The notes under the pieces were generated by a model, which saw only the letters and a program-made list of their open reading frames with translations, had not been told where the DNA came from and ran no database searches. Both the position numbers and the translations under genes were made by a program. This document shows, piece by piece, positions 8,259 to 16,640 of a stretch of DNA of 64,000 bases (positions are counted from its first letter, which is position 1; each line of letters begins with the position of its first letter). The stretch lies in assembly GCF_014873495.1 (NCBI RefSeq), contig NZ_JADBGF010000001.1, positions 9,796,001 to 9,860,000 on the forward strand. Direction: 5' to 3'. Origin of the DNA: Streptomyces stelliscabiei (lineage in GTDB: Bacteria; Actinomycetota; Actinomycetes; Streptomycetales; Streptomycetaceae).

Positions 8259-8276
8259 CAATTGACCGGTCAATTG
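8259..8276. promoter_or_regulatory. 18-bp perfect palindrome, candidate GntR operator
   Basis: CAATTGACCGGTCAATTG is fully self-complementary and stands in a markedly AT-rich patch upstream of the GntR gene. A related half (ACCGTACAATT) lies just beside it at 8245-8255. GntR/HutC regulators bind palindromes of this length, so autoregulation is plausible. Confidence 0.65.
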
Positions 8277-8359
8277 CCTGGAGGCTGGCCCACGGGGTCC
8301 GGCGCGCCGGTGCCGTGCTCGATGCGCGACCCCGCTCCGCCAGGGAGGCGGAATGCCGA

Positions 8360-9052
8360 TCAGTAGGTGAGCGCGTCCTCGGCCGTGCCGAAGAAGCTGG
8401 TGACCTGGCCGTCGTTGACCGTCACGGGGCCGTCGGCGATCGTCACGGTCGCCGGGCTCTCGGAAGCGGTGAGTGCGACCTCCACCTTGTCGGCGCTCTT
8501 GCCGCCCGCGGTGTCGGCGCGGGAGAACAGGATCCCGGCGTAGGCGGTCTCGCCCGCCTTCATGATCCAGTCCTTCCCCTCCGGGCCCATGTGCTCGGCG
8601 GCGCCGTCGAGCCCCGGAATCGTGATCACCAGGTCATTGGCCGGCAGCAGGCAGGGGTCACCGCTGTTGTTGGTCGCGGCCAGCAGGGCGTGGTTGACGA
8701 GCTTGGACGCCACGGTGACCTTGTAGGTCAGGTCGGTCGTCTCGCACATGCCGACGCCGCCGTCCTGATCGTCGTCCGCCCCGGGCTCCGAGGATGCCGG
8801 GGTGCTGTCGGAGCCGCCGGACGCGTCCCCGCTGCCGCCGTCATCGCCGCCCTGGCCGGCCGTCGAGGGCTTGTCGGGCTTGTCGGCGTCCTTGCCGCCG
8901 TCCGAGGCGGACGGGCTCGCTGCCGTGCCCGGGCCGGAGGCGTCCGCCTCGGCGTCGCCCTTGCAGGCGGTCAGGGTGATGATGCCGAGCGAGAGAACGG
9001 CGAGTACGGCGGTGGTGCGGCGTGTGCGGCGTGAACGAGCTGTGTAAGCCAT
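8360..9052 (-). CDS. secreted lipoprotein with DUF4232 domain
   Basis: A 230-residue protein. An Arg-rich N-terminus is followed by a hydrophobic stretch and the lipobox LTAC (LGIITLTACKGD), marking a lipidated exported protein. A long Ser/Asp/Gly-rich linker leads to a domain starting MCETTDLTYKVTVAS and ending TVNDGQVTSFFGTAEDALTY, which fits DUF4232. Function is unknown; such lipoproteins are abundant in Streptomyces. ATG 9052 is preceded by GGGGGG; the longer open frame upstream is not signal-like. Confidence 0.85.
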   Translation of the reverse strand: MAYTARSRRTRRTTAVLAVLSLGIITLTACKGDAEADASGPGTAASPSASDGGKDADKPDKPSTAGQGGDDGGSGDASGGSDSTPASSEPGADDDQDGGVGMCETTDLTYKVTVASKLVNHALLAATNNSGDPCLLPANDLVITIPGLDGAAEHMGPEGKDWIMKAGETAYAGILFSRADTAGGKSADKVEVALTASESPATVTIADGPVTVNDGQVTSFFGTAEDALTY

Positions 9053-9251
9053 GAGAAGCCCCCCGGGAAACGGAATGTCGGGGTGATAGTGCCGCACGGC
9101 AGCGGCGCCGGAACCCGCTGATATCGAGAGAGAACCGTCTTCGAACGGATTTGTGACACTGTGACGGGCGCCATGACGGGGGCGTCCTGACGGGGAGCGC
9201 GACGTCGCGTGCATCGATACGTCCGCGCGCCGTTCGCGCTGCCGCGCGCCC

Positions 9252-9551
9252 TGCATCGGAATCTCCCGCTACAGCGACGAGTTCTTCGCCGTAGTCCTCT
9301 CCGCCGACCGCACGGCCGGCGGCCTGCAGCTGATCTTCGCGTCGGCCGGGGATTCCACGCCGCGCAGTCCGCGGACATCGTGCCTGAACCAGGGCGGCGC
9401 GCAGGAGTACGCCGAGGACGTCCGGCTGGAGCGCAGCGACACGACCCTGAACCACTTCCACTACGGCGCCATGAACCTCCCGCCCGGCGCGCCGGGCAGC
9501 AGCTTCACCTATTCGTGCGCCGACGACTGCAGCGCCGTAGCCCTGCCGTGA
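9252..9551 (+). pseudogene. 5'-truncated remnant of an unrecognised gene
   Basis: From about 9252 the frame reads as a plausible protein tail (RYSDEFFAVVLSADRTAGG, then LERSDTTLNHFHYGAMNLPP, ending TYSCADDCSAVALP) with two Cys pairs, and stops at 9549-9551. There is no ATG, GTG or TTG in this frame between the preceding stop (9174) and the start of the protein-like sequence, so it cannot be translated as it stands. I do not recognise the family. Confidence 0.4.
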
Positions 9552-9577
9552 GGGGGCATGGAGGAATGGAAGCACGG

Positions 9578-10078
9578 TCACGGTCTCGGCCTACGGTCGA
9601 ACGGAGCCGTCGGGTTGCGGGTGTTCGGGCTGTCGGGTGTGGGGGTGTGGTCCGGGTGGTCGTGGGTGCGGCGGGATTCCTTCATCTCCGCCTCGTACAG
9701 GTGGTCGCGTCCTGCGGCGAGTTGGTCCACCGCGTCTCGCTCCAGGGCCTTGAACGCCTGGTAGTAGGTCTGGTCGTAGGCCTCGACGATCTGGAACGTC
9801 CAGTGGCCCGGAATGACGTTGCGTCCCAGGACCTCCGTTTCGACGCGGCGGGCCCACTCGTGGTGGCCGGCCTCGCGGAGCAGGGACGTGGCCCGGTCGA
9901 GTTCGAGATCCGCCGTGCCGGTCAGCTGGTGGAAGGAGAACAGGTGTCCTCGGGCACGTTCGGTGGTCTCCAGCGCCTTGGACAACGAACCGAGCGCCTC
10001 GACCGTCGCGTCACTGAGGCCTTCCGGACGCCGATGCGACCTGTCGGGCCCCTCAGCCTCCTCGTGCGGGCTTGTCAT
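9578..10078 (-). CDS. conserved hypothetical protein
   Basis: A 166-residue, mostly helical, charged protein (LSKALETTERARGHLFSFHQ, ATSLLREAGHHEWARRVETE, EAYDQTYYQAFKALERDAVD) with a Pro/Thr-rich tail. There is no signal peptide or membrane segment. AAAGGGG lies upstream of ATG 10078. I cannot assign a function. It lies downstream of crtU on the same strand, but 136 bp and a hairpin separate them, so it is probably not part of the carotenoid operon. Confidence 0.6.
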   Translation of the reverse strand: MTSPHEEAEGPDRSHRRPEGLSDATVEALGSLSKALETTERARGHLFSFHQLTGTADLELDRATSLLREAGHHEWARRVETEVLGRNVIPGHWTFQIVEAYDQTYYQAFKALERDAVDQLAAGRDHLYEAEMKESRRTHDHPDHTPTPDSPNTRNPTAPFDRRPRP

Positions 10079-10114
10079 GGTCGGCCGGCCCCTTTCGTGT
10101 GTGACGGGTGACGA

Positions 10115-10153
10115 GCGTGGCAGCCACCCGGGCCACCGCGAACGCTGCCACGC
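10115..10153. terminator. hairpin after crtU, possible terminator
   Basis: GCGTGGCAGC (10115-10124) is perfectly complementary to GCTGCCACGC (10144-10153) with a 19-base loop. It lies 62 bp after the crtU stop and just upstream of the next minus-strand gene, so it could end crtU transcription or serve as an operator. Confidence 0.4.
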
Positions 10154-10214
10154 CGGTCCACGGCCGTGGGGCCCCGACCGGCGCCGCTCCCGGCGGGTGC
10201 CCACTGCCGCCCGC

Positions 10215-11780
10215 CTATGTCGTGAGCCGTTCGAGTCGCGCGAGGCGGCGCAGCAGGGGGCCGCGCCCCTGGTCCGGCACGGTCCACAGGGTCTGGCCCC
10301 TCACCCCCCACCGTTCGAGCAGCGCGTTGGCGGCGAGGAACCCGCTCGTCGCCGCGCGCTCCATGAGGGCGACCGGGAGGCCGGTGCGGACCAGATCCCC
10401 GGCCAGCACCAGGCCGGGATCGCCGGTGCGCACGGTGGGGCGGTCGTGGTACCCGCCGACCGGGAACAGCGGGCAGTCGGCCCGCCACTCGTGCCGTTGG
10501 TCCAGGACGGTCGCCTCGCGGGTCTCGGGGTAGACACGGTGCAGTTGCTCCAGCAGACGCTTCTCCTCGACGTCGTGGGGTGAGCGCTCGGACAGGGCGT
10601 AGGCGTGGAGTTCCACCACGGATCCGCCCGTGCGGGCGGCCCAGCGCGCCGCCTCGCCCTCCCAGCGGTCCAGCACGCTGATGTTGTCCAGCGTGCCGTA
10701 GCCGCTGGTGCCCAGGAATCCAGGACGGTCGGCGGCGACCGGCCGGTCCAGCCAGAGGCGGGACACCAGGAACGGCGGCGCGGTCCGCAGGGACGCCACC
10801 CGCTCGCGCCACACCGCGTCGGCCAGCCGGGGGGAGCGTTCGACGAGCGAGCGGAGGCCGTCCGTGTCCAGGGCCAGGACGACGGCGTCGTGCCGCCGCT
10901 CCTCCCCGTCGGCGACGACGAGGAAGCCGCCGTCGGGGGTGGGCTCGACCGTCTCGACCGGGGTTCCGGTGCGCAGGTCGGCTCCGTGACCGCGCAGATA
11001 GCCGGCGAGGGGGTCCCACAGGGCGGTGGGGAAGGGCTCGGCGGGTACGTCGAACAGGAGCCCTTCCGCCGAGCCGAGGAAGTAGATGTGGAACATGAGG
11101 ACCATCTCGGCCGCCGACAGCTCACGGGGGTCGGCGAAGAAGCTGCGGGAGAACACCTCGAACGCGAGGTGCTGCGCGGCCTCGGGGAACCGGATCGCGT
11201 CGAGGAAGTCGCGGGCGCTGACGTCGTCGAAACGGTCGTGGATCTCCGGGACCCGGACGTCCAGCAGCGGCAGCGCGGCGACCGGGTTCATACGCAGTAG
11301 GTCCCGCAGGCCGAAGGAGGGGCTCAGGGCGACGAAGCCGAGCGCGCTCCACGGCGGGGTGCGCGGGACGTGCCGGAAACTGTCGTGGAGCCCGTCGGAG
11401 TGCCGCAGAGGGTAGTCGGGCAGTGCCCGCAGGCGCGCGAGAGCCGGGTCGGTGCGCCGCAGCAGCCCTCGCAGGTTGTAGTACTGGCGGAAGAACGCGT
11501 GAAAGCCACGGCTCATGGTGACGGTCGTACCGTCCGACAGGACGGTGGACCGCCCGGCCAGGCGTCCGCCGAGGGACGCCTCCCGTTCGTGGAGCGTGAC
11601 CCGTGTGCCGCGTTCGGCGAGGGCCGTCGCGGCGGCCAGTCCGGCGATGCCGCCCCCGACGACGGCGGTGGACGGCGGACGACCGCTCGTGAAGCGCGGG
11701 GCGCCCGGCACGGGGTCCAGTCTGCGGGCCCGCCGGTCCCTGCCGTGCCGCATCGGGTCGGTGCGCCCGGCGGCCCTCAT
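10215..11780 (-). CDS. crtU: CrtU: beta-carotene desaturase/methyltransferase (isorenieratene synthase)
   Basis: A 521-residue FAD-dependent enzyme. The dinucleotide-binding motif VVGGGIAGLAAATALAERG lies at about 40-58. It is followed by the CrtU-like GFHAFFRQYYNLRGLLRR and a C-terminal FAD contact, LVLAGDLVRTGLPVALMERA. CrtU converts the beta-ionone rings of beta-carotene into the aromatic rings of isorenieratene. The ATG at 11780 overlaps the crtT stop by four bases (ATGA). It is the last gene of the crtY-crtT-crtU run; its presence shows that the cluster makes an aromatic carotenoid. Confidence 0.88.
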   Translation of the reverse strand: MRAAGRTDPMRHGRDRRARRLDPVPGAPRFTSGRPPSTAVVGGGIAGLAAATALAERGTRVTLHEREASLGGRLAGRSTVLSDGTTVTMSRGFHAFFRQYYNLRGLLRRTDPALARLRALPDYPLRHSDGLHDSFRHVPRTPPWSALGFVALSPSFGLRDLLRMNPVAALPLLDVRVPEIHDRFDDVSARDFLDAIRFPEAAQHLAFEVFSRSFFADPRELSAAEMVLMFHIYFLGSAEGLLFDVPAEPFPTALWDPLAGYLRGHGADLRTGTPVETVEPTPDGGFLVVADGEERRHDAVVLALDTDGLRSLVERSPRLADAVWRERVASLRTAPPFLVSRLWLDRPVAADRPGFLGTSGYGTLDNISVLDRWEGEAARWAARTGGSVVELHAYALSERSPHDVEEKRLLEQLHRVYPETREATVLDQRHEWRADCPLFPVGGYHDRPTVRTGDPGLVLAGDLVRTGLPVALMERAATSGFLAANALLERWGVRGQTLWTVPDQGRGPLLRRLARLERLTT

Positions 11781-12505
11781 CGGCCGTCCCCGGAGGCGGC
11801 CGCTCGGCGCGCGACGATCGTGTGCGTGATGCCGGTCTGCCACCCGGGCAGCGGCAGCACCCTCACGGTGTCGAAGCCATGGGCGCGGACCCGGGCGGCG
11901 AAGGTGTCCGCGGTGTCGAAGTCCACCACGCTGCGCCACAGGTGGCGGTACAGGTCACCGTCGCCGAGGAGGGTGGCGACGGGCAGGACCATGCCGCGGC
12001 ACACCCCTGTCCACACGGCTCGGTGGGTGGCCCGGCCGCTGAGGGTGTACTCGTGCACCGCCAGGCGGCCATGCGGTGCCAGTACCTCGCGCACGGTCGA
12101 CAGGACGGCGTCGGGGTCGGCGACGTTCCGGAAGAGGTAGGCCGCGAACACCGCGTCGAACGGCCCCTCCACACCGGCCTCCACCAGGCGTTCGGCGGGC
12201 GCGCGTACGAAGCTCACCCCGTCGCGCCAGGGTTTGCGGGCCGCCCGCTCCAGCATGCCCGCCGACGCGTCCACGGCGGTGATCTCGGCACCGGGGAGCA
12301 CGGCGCCGAGCGCGGCGGTGGACGCACCGGTGCCGCAGCCGAGGTCCAGGACGCGCAGGCCGGTACCGGGGCGCGGCAGCCCGAGGCGGCGCGCCGAGCG
12401 GCGCAGATGGGCGTGGTAGCCGGGGTTGGCGGCCACCAGCGTGTCGTAGCTGCGCGAGGCGTGGTCGAACGCGGCGGCCAGGTCCTCGTCGCGGAGCAGG
12501 GTCAT
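11777..12505 (-). CDS. crtT: CrtT: SAM-dependent methyltransferase of the carotenoid cluster
   Basis: A 242-residue class I methyltransferase with motif I LRVLDLGCGTGAS (about 50-62), the acidic loop ITAVDASAGMLERA and motif FDAVFAAYLFRNVAD. In Streptomyces crt clusters this position is held by CrtT; its exact role in isorenieratene formation is not settled. GAGGAG precedes ATG 12505. The crtU start overlaps its stop, and an 88-bp gap filled with 15-bp repeats separates it from crtY. Confidence 0.83.
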   Translation of the reverse strand: MTLLRDEDLAAAFDHASRSYDTLVAANPGYHAHLRRSARRLGLPRPGTGLRVLDLGCGTGASTAALGAVLPGAEITAVDASAGMLERAARKPWRDGVSFVRAPAERLVEAGVEGPFDAVFAAYLFRNVADPDAVLSTVREVLAPHGRLAVHEYTLSGRATHRAVWTGVCRGMVLPVATLLGDGDLYRHLWRSVVDFDTADTFAARVRAHGFDTVRVLPLPGWQTGITHTIVARRAAASGDGR

Positions 12506-12519
12506 GCGGTGTCTCCTCA

Positions 12520-12585
12520 GGCGGAGTGGACGGAGGCGGAGTGGACGGAGGCGGGGTGGGCGGAGGCGGGGCGCACGGAGGTGTC
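12520..12585. repeat. 15-bp imperfect tandem repeat between crtY and crtT
   Basis: About four copies of GGAGGCGGAGTGGAC, with G/A and C/T variants, fill the crtY-crtT gap. The length is a multiple of three, and some copies resemble ribosome-binding sequence on neither strand. Slippage is the simplest explanation. Confidence 0.75.
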
Positions 12586-12593
12586 CGTGGCAT

Positions 12594-13832
12594 TCATGGG
12601 TGGCCGCCGGGACGGTGGCCCGGGAAAGGCATGCCGGGGTCGGCGGGCGGCGCGGGTCTGCGGGGCAGCCAGGACAGTTCGGCGGCGGAGCGGAGCATCG
12701 GCAGCACGGGCGTGCGGAGGCCCAGGGCGAGGTCCTCGTGGAGGCGGGTCTCACCGTCCAGGAAGCGCAGCAGCCGCTCCGCCGGCACCCGCGAGAACAG
12801 CCGTGCGAAGAAGGCGGCGCCGTCGACCCGGCCGCTGTCCAGGGCCCTGAGCAGGACGGCGTCCATCGCGCGGGAGCGCGCCCGGTGGGCAGGGGGAGGC
12901 AGCGGGTGCCGGCCGGCGCGCAGCGCGCCGGCGACGGCCCGTGTCTGCCGTTGGATCGCGGAGAAGGTGTAGCCCGTCGACGGCCGGGTGGCGCCGGCGG
13001 CCGCGCCGATGCGGAACACCGACGGTCCCGACCGGCGGTCGAAGCGCGCGTCGGTCATGGGGATCACCCCGGTCTCGGTTGAGACGACCTGGAAGTCGCC
13101 GAGCCCCAGCACCTTCTCGGTGTAGTGGCGCAGCGCGGTGTCATAGGCCTCGGGGGCCAGGACGGCGCGGGAGAACTCGGTGTACTCGACGAGCGCCCGG
13201 CGGCTGTCGGTGGGCAGGACATAGCCGAAGGCGAGCCCGCCGGACGGCTGCGGGACCCGGAAGTCCATGAACTCCACCGTGCCGTGATCGAACACCGGCC
13301 GCCCGGCGCGGACGTACCAGCCGTGGAAATGCTGCAGCAGGGTGGTGCGGGCGGTGGGCAGGCTTCCGAGGGGCCGGGAGTCGAAGACCCAGCGGGCGCG
13401 TACCGCCACGGGGACGCCCTGGCCGGTGCGGGCCCGGATCTCGGCGCCCTCGGTCACGCCGTCCACCGTCTCCACGGCCGCCTCGATACGGCGGACCACG
13501 TCGCTGTGGGCCAGTTCGCGCGAGACGAGATCCTCGAAGTCGTCGGAGCGGATCATCTTGTACGCCAGGGGCGCGATGTCCTCCTCAAGGAGCCGGCCCT
13601 CGGGCGTACGCACCCGCAGTCGCCGCCAGACGGCGCTGAGGGCGGCGTCGTACGGGCCCGCCCCCTCCTCCCAGAAGCACCACGTACGGACCGGCGGACG
13701 CAGCGGGCCGGGCGGGGCGTCGATCAGGAGGACCGACAGGCGAGGGCCGGCGGGGGCGCCACGGGACAGCCGGTGGGCGAGGGACAGTCCGGCCGCTCCG
13801 GCGCCCACGATGGCCACGTCAGCTTCCAGCAC
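12594..13832 (-). CDS. crtY: CrtY: lycopene beta-cyclase
   Basis: A 412-residue flavoprotein of the lycopene cyclase family. The N-terminal dinucleotide motif VAIVGAGAAGLSLAHRLS is followed by RTWCFWEEG, typical of CrtY. Mid-protein YVLPTDSRRALVEYTEFS and IPMTDARFDRRSGPSVFRIG also match the family, and GAAAGATRPSTGYTFSAIQR is the C-terminal signature. It closes both ends of lycopene into beta rings. The GTG start at 13832 is preceded by GGGAGGGAG. It begins the crtY-crtT-crtU run, 364 bp downstream of the sigma factor gene. Confidence 0.93.
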   Translation of the reverse strand: MLEADVAIVGAGAAGLSLAHRLSRGAPAGPRLSVLLIDAPPGPLRPPVRTWCFWEEGAGPYDAALSAVWRRLRVRTPEGRLLEEDIAPLAYKMIRSDDFEDLVSRELAHSDVVRRIEAAVETVDGVTEGAEIRARTGQGVPVAVRARWVFDSRPLGSLPTARTTLLQHFHGWYVRAGRPVFDHGTVEFMDFRVPQPSGGLAFGYVLPTDSRRALVEYTEFSRAVLAPEAYDTALRHYTEKVLGLGDFQVVSTETGVIPMTDARFDRRSGPSVFRIGAAAGATRPSTGYTFSAIQRQTRAVAGALRAGRHPLPPPAHRARSRAMDAVLLRALDSGRVDGAAFFARLFSRVPAERLLRFLDGETRLHEDLALGLRTPVLPMLRSAAELSWLPRRPAPPADPGMPFPGHRPGGHP

Positions 13833-14196
13833 CTACGGCTCCCTCCCTGTCCGACCGCACCGGCGGAACGTGTGCGGCCACCGGCGTCTCGCCAGCTTTC
13901 CGCCCCGGCGGCCGCGGCGGATGCAGGCTCGGCCGGATTGTCGGCCGGGTGGACGGCGAATTGCGGGGGCCAGCGGGTGCGTAACGCATGGGTTCCGTCT
14001 GCCCAGGGACGAGGCATGCAGGGTTCTGAGTCGCGGCGCTGCGTCCGCACCGATACCGCAACGATGTGTACCGACGGAACGCCGATGAAGCGCCGACCGC
14101 CGACCCGACAGCGCACCCGTGGAGCGCCCGTGGAGTGCCCGATGGAGCGCCGATGGAGCACCGCTGTCTCCGGCCGTGCCGCGGCCGTGCTCCGCA
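13833..14196. other. crtY-litS intergenic region with short repeats
   Basis: This 364-bp stretch holds no gene I can support. Near its right end (14119-14165) are four imperfect copies of a 12-bp unit, GTGGAGCGCCCG-like. A promoter for crtY is expected here, but I see no confident -10/-35 pair. Confidence 0.5.
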
Positions 14197-14823
14197 TCAC
14201 GCCGAGTGATCGTCGGCGCCTCCCTCCTGCAGGCTGCGGCTCAGTCGCTGCAGACCGCGCCGGGCGTGGCTCTTGACGGTGCCCAGCGGCCAGCCGGTGA
14301 CCTCGGCGATCTGGGCCTGTGTCAGGTCGTCGTAGAAGGCCAGGGTGAGCACCCGGCGCTGAGGGGCCGGAATCCTGGCGAACTCGCGGCCGATCAGCAC
14401 CCGGTCGAGCACGGCGTCGGGCAGCGTGTCGCGGTCCACGGGCGCCTCGGCCATGCGTGTTCCGGCCGCCGCCACGAGTTCGGCCTGCCGTGTCCGTGCC
14501 GTCAGCGCGTCGGCGATCTTGCGGCGGGTGATGCCGACGAGCCAGGCGCCGAGGGCGCCGCGCTCCGGCGCGTAGCCGGCACGTCCGCGCCATGCCGCGA
14601 GGAACACCGACTGCCTGACGTCCTCCGCCTCCCTGGCGTCGCCGAGAGAGCGCCGGGCCAGGGTGTACACGAGCGCGCCCCACCGGTGGTAGGCGGCGGT
14701 CAGACACTCCTCGTCACCTGCGACGAACCCGGCGGCCAGTTCCTCCTGCGCCACGGAGTCCTCCACCGGGGCCCAGAGCGCGACGCTGTCGTGGGTCCTG
14801 TCTGCTGCCTGCTGTGCAGTCAT
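14197..14823 (-). CDS. litS: ECF RNA polymerase sigma factor, LitS-like
   Basis: A 208-residue sigma-70 family protein with region 2 (AYHRWGALVYTLARRSLGDA, then EDVRQSVFLAAWRGRAGY) and region 4 (LAFYDDLTQAQIAEVTGWPL followed by GTVKSHARRGLQRL). There is no anti-sigma gene beside it. In S. coelicolor the sigma factor LitS is needed for light-induced transcription of the crt genes; position next to the crt control region supports the same role here. ATG 14823 is preceded by AAGGAG; the open frame further upstream runs through the repeat array and is not coding. The symbol rests on context as well as family. Confidence 0.85.
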   Translation of the reverse strand: MTAQQAADRTHDSVALWAPVEDSVAQEELAAGFVAGDEECLTAAYHRWGALVYTLARRSLGDAREAEDVRQSVFLAAWRGRAGYAPERGALGAWLVGITRRKIADALTARTRQAELVAAAGTRMAEAPVDRDTLPDAVLDRVLIGREFARIPAPQRRVLTLAFYDDLTQAQIAEVTGWPLGTVKSHARRGLQRLSRSLQEGGADDHSA

Positions 14824-15014
14824 GGCGTCTGCTCCTTGTGCGATGCGGGCTGTGTCCGTTGCGCCCGGTGGGTGACGGGCGGGCTCGTGGGGGCACCCGT
14901 CCCGTCCGTGTCGGGCGCGCGTCGCTCGGCTCCTGCAACTCCTCCACCCTGGGAGGACGAGGGAAGAGGGGACAACTTGCATCGCCTGTGCAGCGCTTTG
15001 CGCGGGCGCAGCGT

Positions 15015-15228
15015 TTTGCGCCGGACGGTGCCGTGCCGTCGTACGGACGATGCCCGCCGTCGCTCGGACGGTGCCGTGCCGTCGTACGGATGGTGCCGCG
15101 CTATCGCTCGGACGGTGCCGCGCCCTTGTGCGGACGGTGCCGGACCGTCGCACGGACGGCCCCAGGCGGTGCGCGGACGGCCCCGCCTGGTGCACGGATG
15201 GCCCTCCGGCGGCGCACGGGCCGCACCT
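15015..15228. repeat. array of ten degenerate 21-22 bp repeats in the litS-crtE control region
   Basis: A core close to CGGACGGTGCC recurs with its first base at 15022, 15044, 15065, 15087, 15109, 15131, 15153, 15174, 15195 and 15217. Spacings are 22, 21, 22, 22, 22, 22, 21, 21 and 22 bp, two helical turns each. The early units also share a flanking GTGCCGTCGTA-like part. The mixed 21/22 period does not keep any reading frame, so this is not a coding repeat. The array lies between the divergent litS and crtE genes and is a candidate multi-site operator. Confidence 0.8.
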
Positions 15229-15314
15229 TTTCACTCCTCCGGCGCATCCGCGGACGCCTCTGCCGCGGAAAGCGTTGAGGCAGGACCGCTGTGTTTGCGA
15301 CGGAAGGAACCGTG

Positions 15315-16640
15315 ATGGGCCCCAGCGACGCGAAGGACCACCCTGTGGCTGCGTCACCGCCCGGATCCCGCGCGGCGCCACCGGGGGAGCCCACGACCGA
15401 CGCCCCCTGCCCGGGGGACCATGGTCCCTCTGCCGGTACGCGGCACGAAGGCCGCCCGCATCAGCCGCCCGGCACGAGCGAGCCGCGCGGCATCGACCAG
15501 GACGTGCCGGGGGCTGTGCGGCGCGTACTGGAGAGCCTGCTGGCGGAGCGCACCGAACGTGCCGCCGCGCTCGACCCGGTGTTCGCGGGGGACCTGGCCG
15601 AGCGCGTCGCGCGATTCGCCCTGGACGGCGGCAAACTCATGCGCCCGCGCTTCGTGTGGTGGGCCCTGCGCGCGTGCGGGGGCGGTGCCGCGGAGGCGGA
15701 GGCCGCGCTGCGCATCGGCGCCGCGCTCGAACTGATCCAGACCTGCGCGCTGGTTCACGACGACGTCATGGACGGCTCCCGGCTGCGCCGCGGACGGCTC
15801 TCCCTGCACGCCGACATCGCCGCGCAGTACACCGACGGCATGGCCCCGGCGGACGGGGCGCGCTTCGGCGAGGCCGCGGCGATCCTCGCCGGAGATCTGG
15901 CCCTGGCCTGGGCGGACGACATCGTCGCGGCGACCATCACGGCGCCGGGCACCGATCGCGTCGTCCGTGAGCTGTGGAGCACCATGCGCACCGAGATGGT
16001 GGCCGGGCAGTACCTGGACATCCAGGGCCAGGCCACCTCGTCCCGGTCGCTGGCCCGCGCCATCCGCGCCGCCTGCCTGAAGAGCGCCCTGTACTCCGTG
16101 GAGCGTCCGCTGGCCCTCGGAGCGGCGCTGGCGGGCGCGGACGCCGCGCGGACCCGGGCCCTGTGCTCGGCGGGCCGGTGCGTCGGCATCGCCTTCCAGC
16201 TCCGGGACGACCTCGGTGACGTCTTCGGCGGCCCTCGGCACACCGGCAAACCCACCGGGGGCGACATCCGGGCGGGCAAGCCCACCTATCTGGTCGCCGT
16301 CGCCCAGGCCCGGGCCGAGGCGGCCGGCGACCGCCGCGCCGTCACCGTGCTGCGGCAGTCGCTAGGCGACGCCGATCTGCCGGAGAGCCGTCTCACCGAG
16401 GTCGTCGACGTCCTCGTGCGCACCGGCGCACGTGACCTCGTCGAGGCCAGGATCGACCGGCTGGTCGCCCAGGGCCTGCGCCATCTGGAGTCCGCCCCGC
16501 TGGAGGCGGAGGGCCGACTGCGCCTGCGGGAGCTGCTGCACGCCACGGCCGGCAGCACGCCGCCCTTCGCCGCGCGCGGTCCTCTGGACGGCATCCCGGT
16601 CTCGCTGCTGCCCAGCGCCGTCGAGGAGGTGGCTCGTTGA
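15315..16640 (+). CDS. crtE: CrtE: geranylgeranyl diphosphate synthase
   Basis: A 441-residue polyprenyl synthetase. After a disordered N-terminus of about 60 residues come GGKLMRPR (105-112), the first Asp-rich motif DDVMD (149-153) and the second, DDLGD (298-302), then GGDIRAGKPTYLV. It joins isoprenyl units to give C20 geranylgeranyl diphosphate for phytoene synthesis. ATG 15315 has GGAAGGA seven bases upstream; an in-frame ATG-less extension to 15291 is less likely. It is the first gene of a five-gene operon in which each gene up to the Rieske gene overlaps the next by four bases. Confidence 0.92.
   Translation: MGPSDAKDHPVAASPPGSRAAPPGEPTTDAPCPGDHGPSAGTRHEGRPHQPPGTSEPRGIDQDVPGAVRRVLESLLAERTERAAALDPVFAGDLAERVARFALDGGKLMRPRFVWWALRACGGGAAEAEAALRIGAALELIQTCALVHDDVMDGSRLRRGRLSLHADIAAQYTDGMAPADGARFGEAAAILAGDLALAWADDIVAATITAPGTDRVVRELWSTMRTEMVAGQYLDIQGQATSSRSLARAIRAACLKSALYSVERPLALGAALAGADAARTRALCSAGRCVGIAFQLRDDLGDVFGGPRHTGKPTGGDIRAGKPTYLVAVAQARAEAAGDRRAVTVLRQSLGDADLPESRLTEVVDVLVRTGARDLVEARIDRLVAQGLRHLESAPLEAEGRLRLRELLHATAGSTPPFAARGPLDGIPVSLLPSAVEEVAR

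Noticed and set aside
15018..15228. The 21-22 bp repeat array as a CRISPR
   Set aside because: There are no unique spacers; units are contiguous and degenerate, and no cas genes are present.
14824..15381. N-terminal extension of the sigma factor through the repeat array
   Set aside because: The frame is open only because of high GC; AAGGAG before ATG 14823 and the off-frame period of the repeats show that it is non-coding control DNA.
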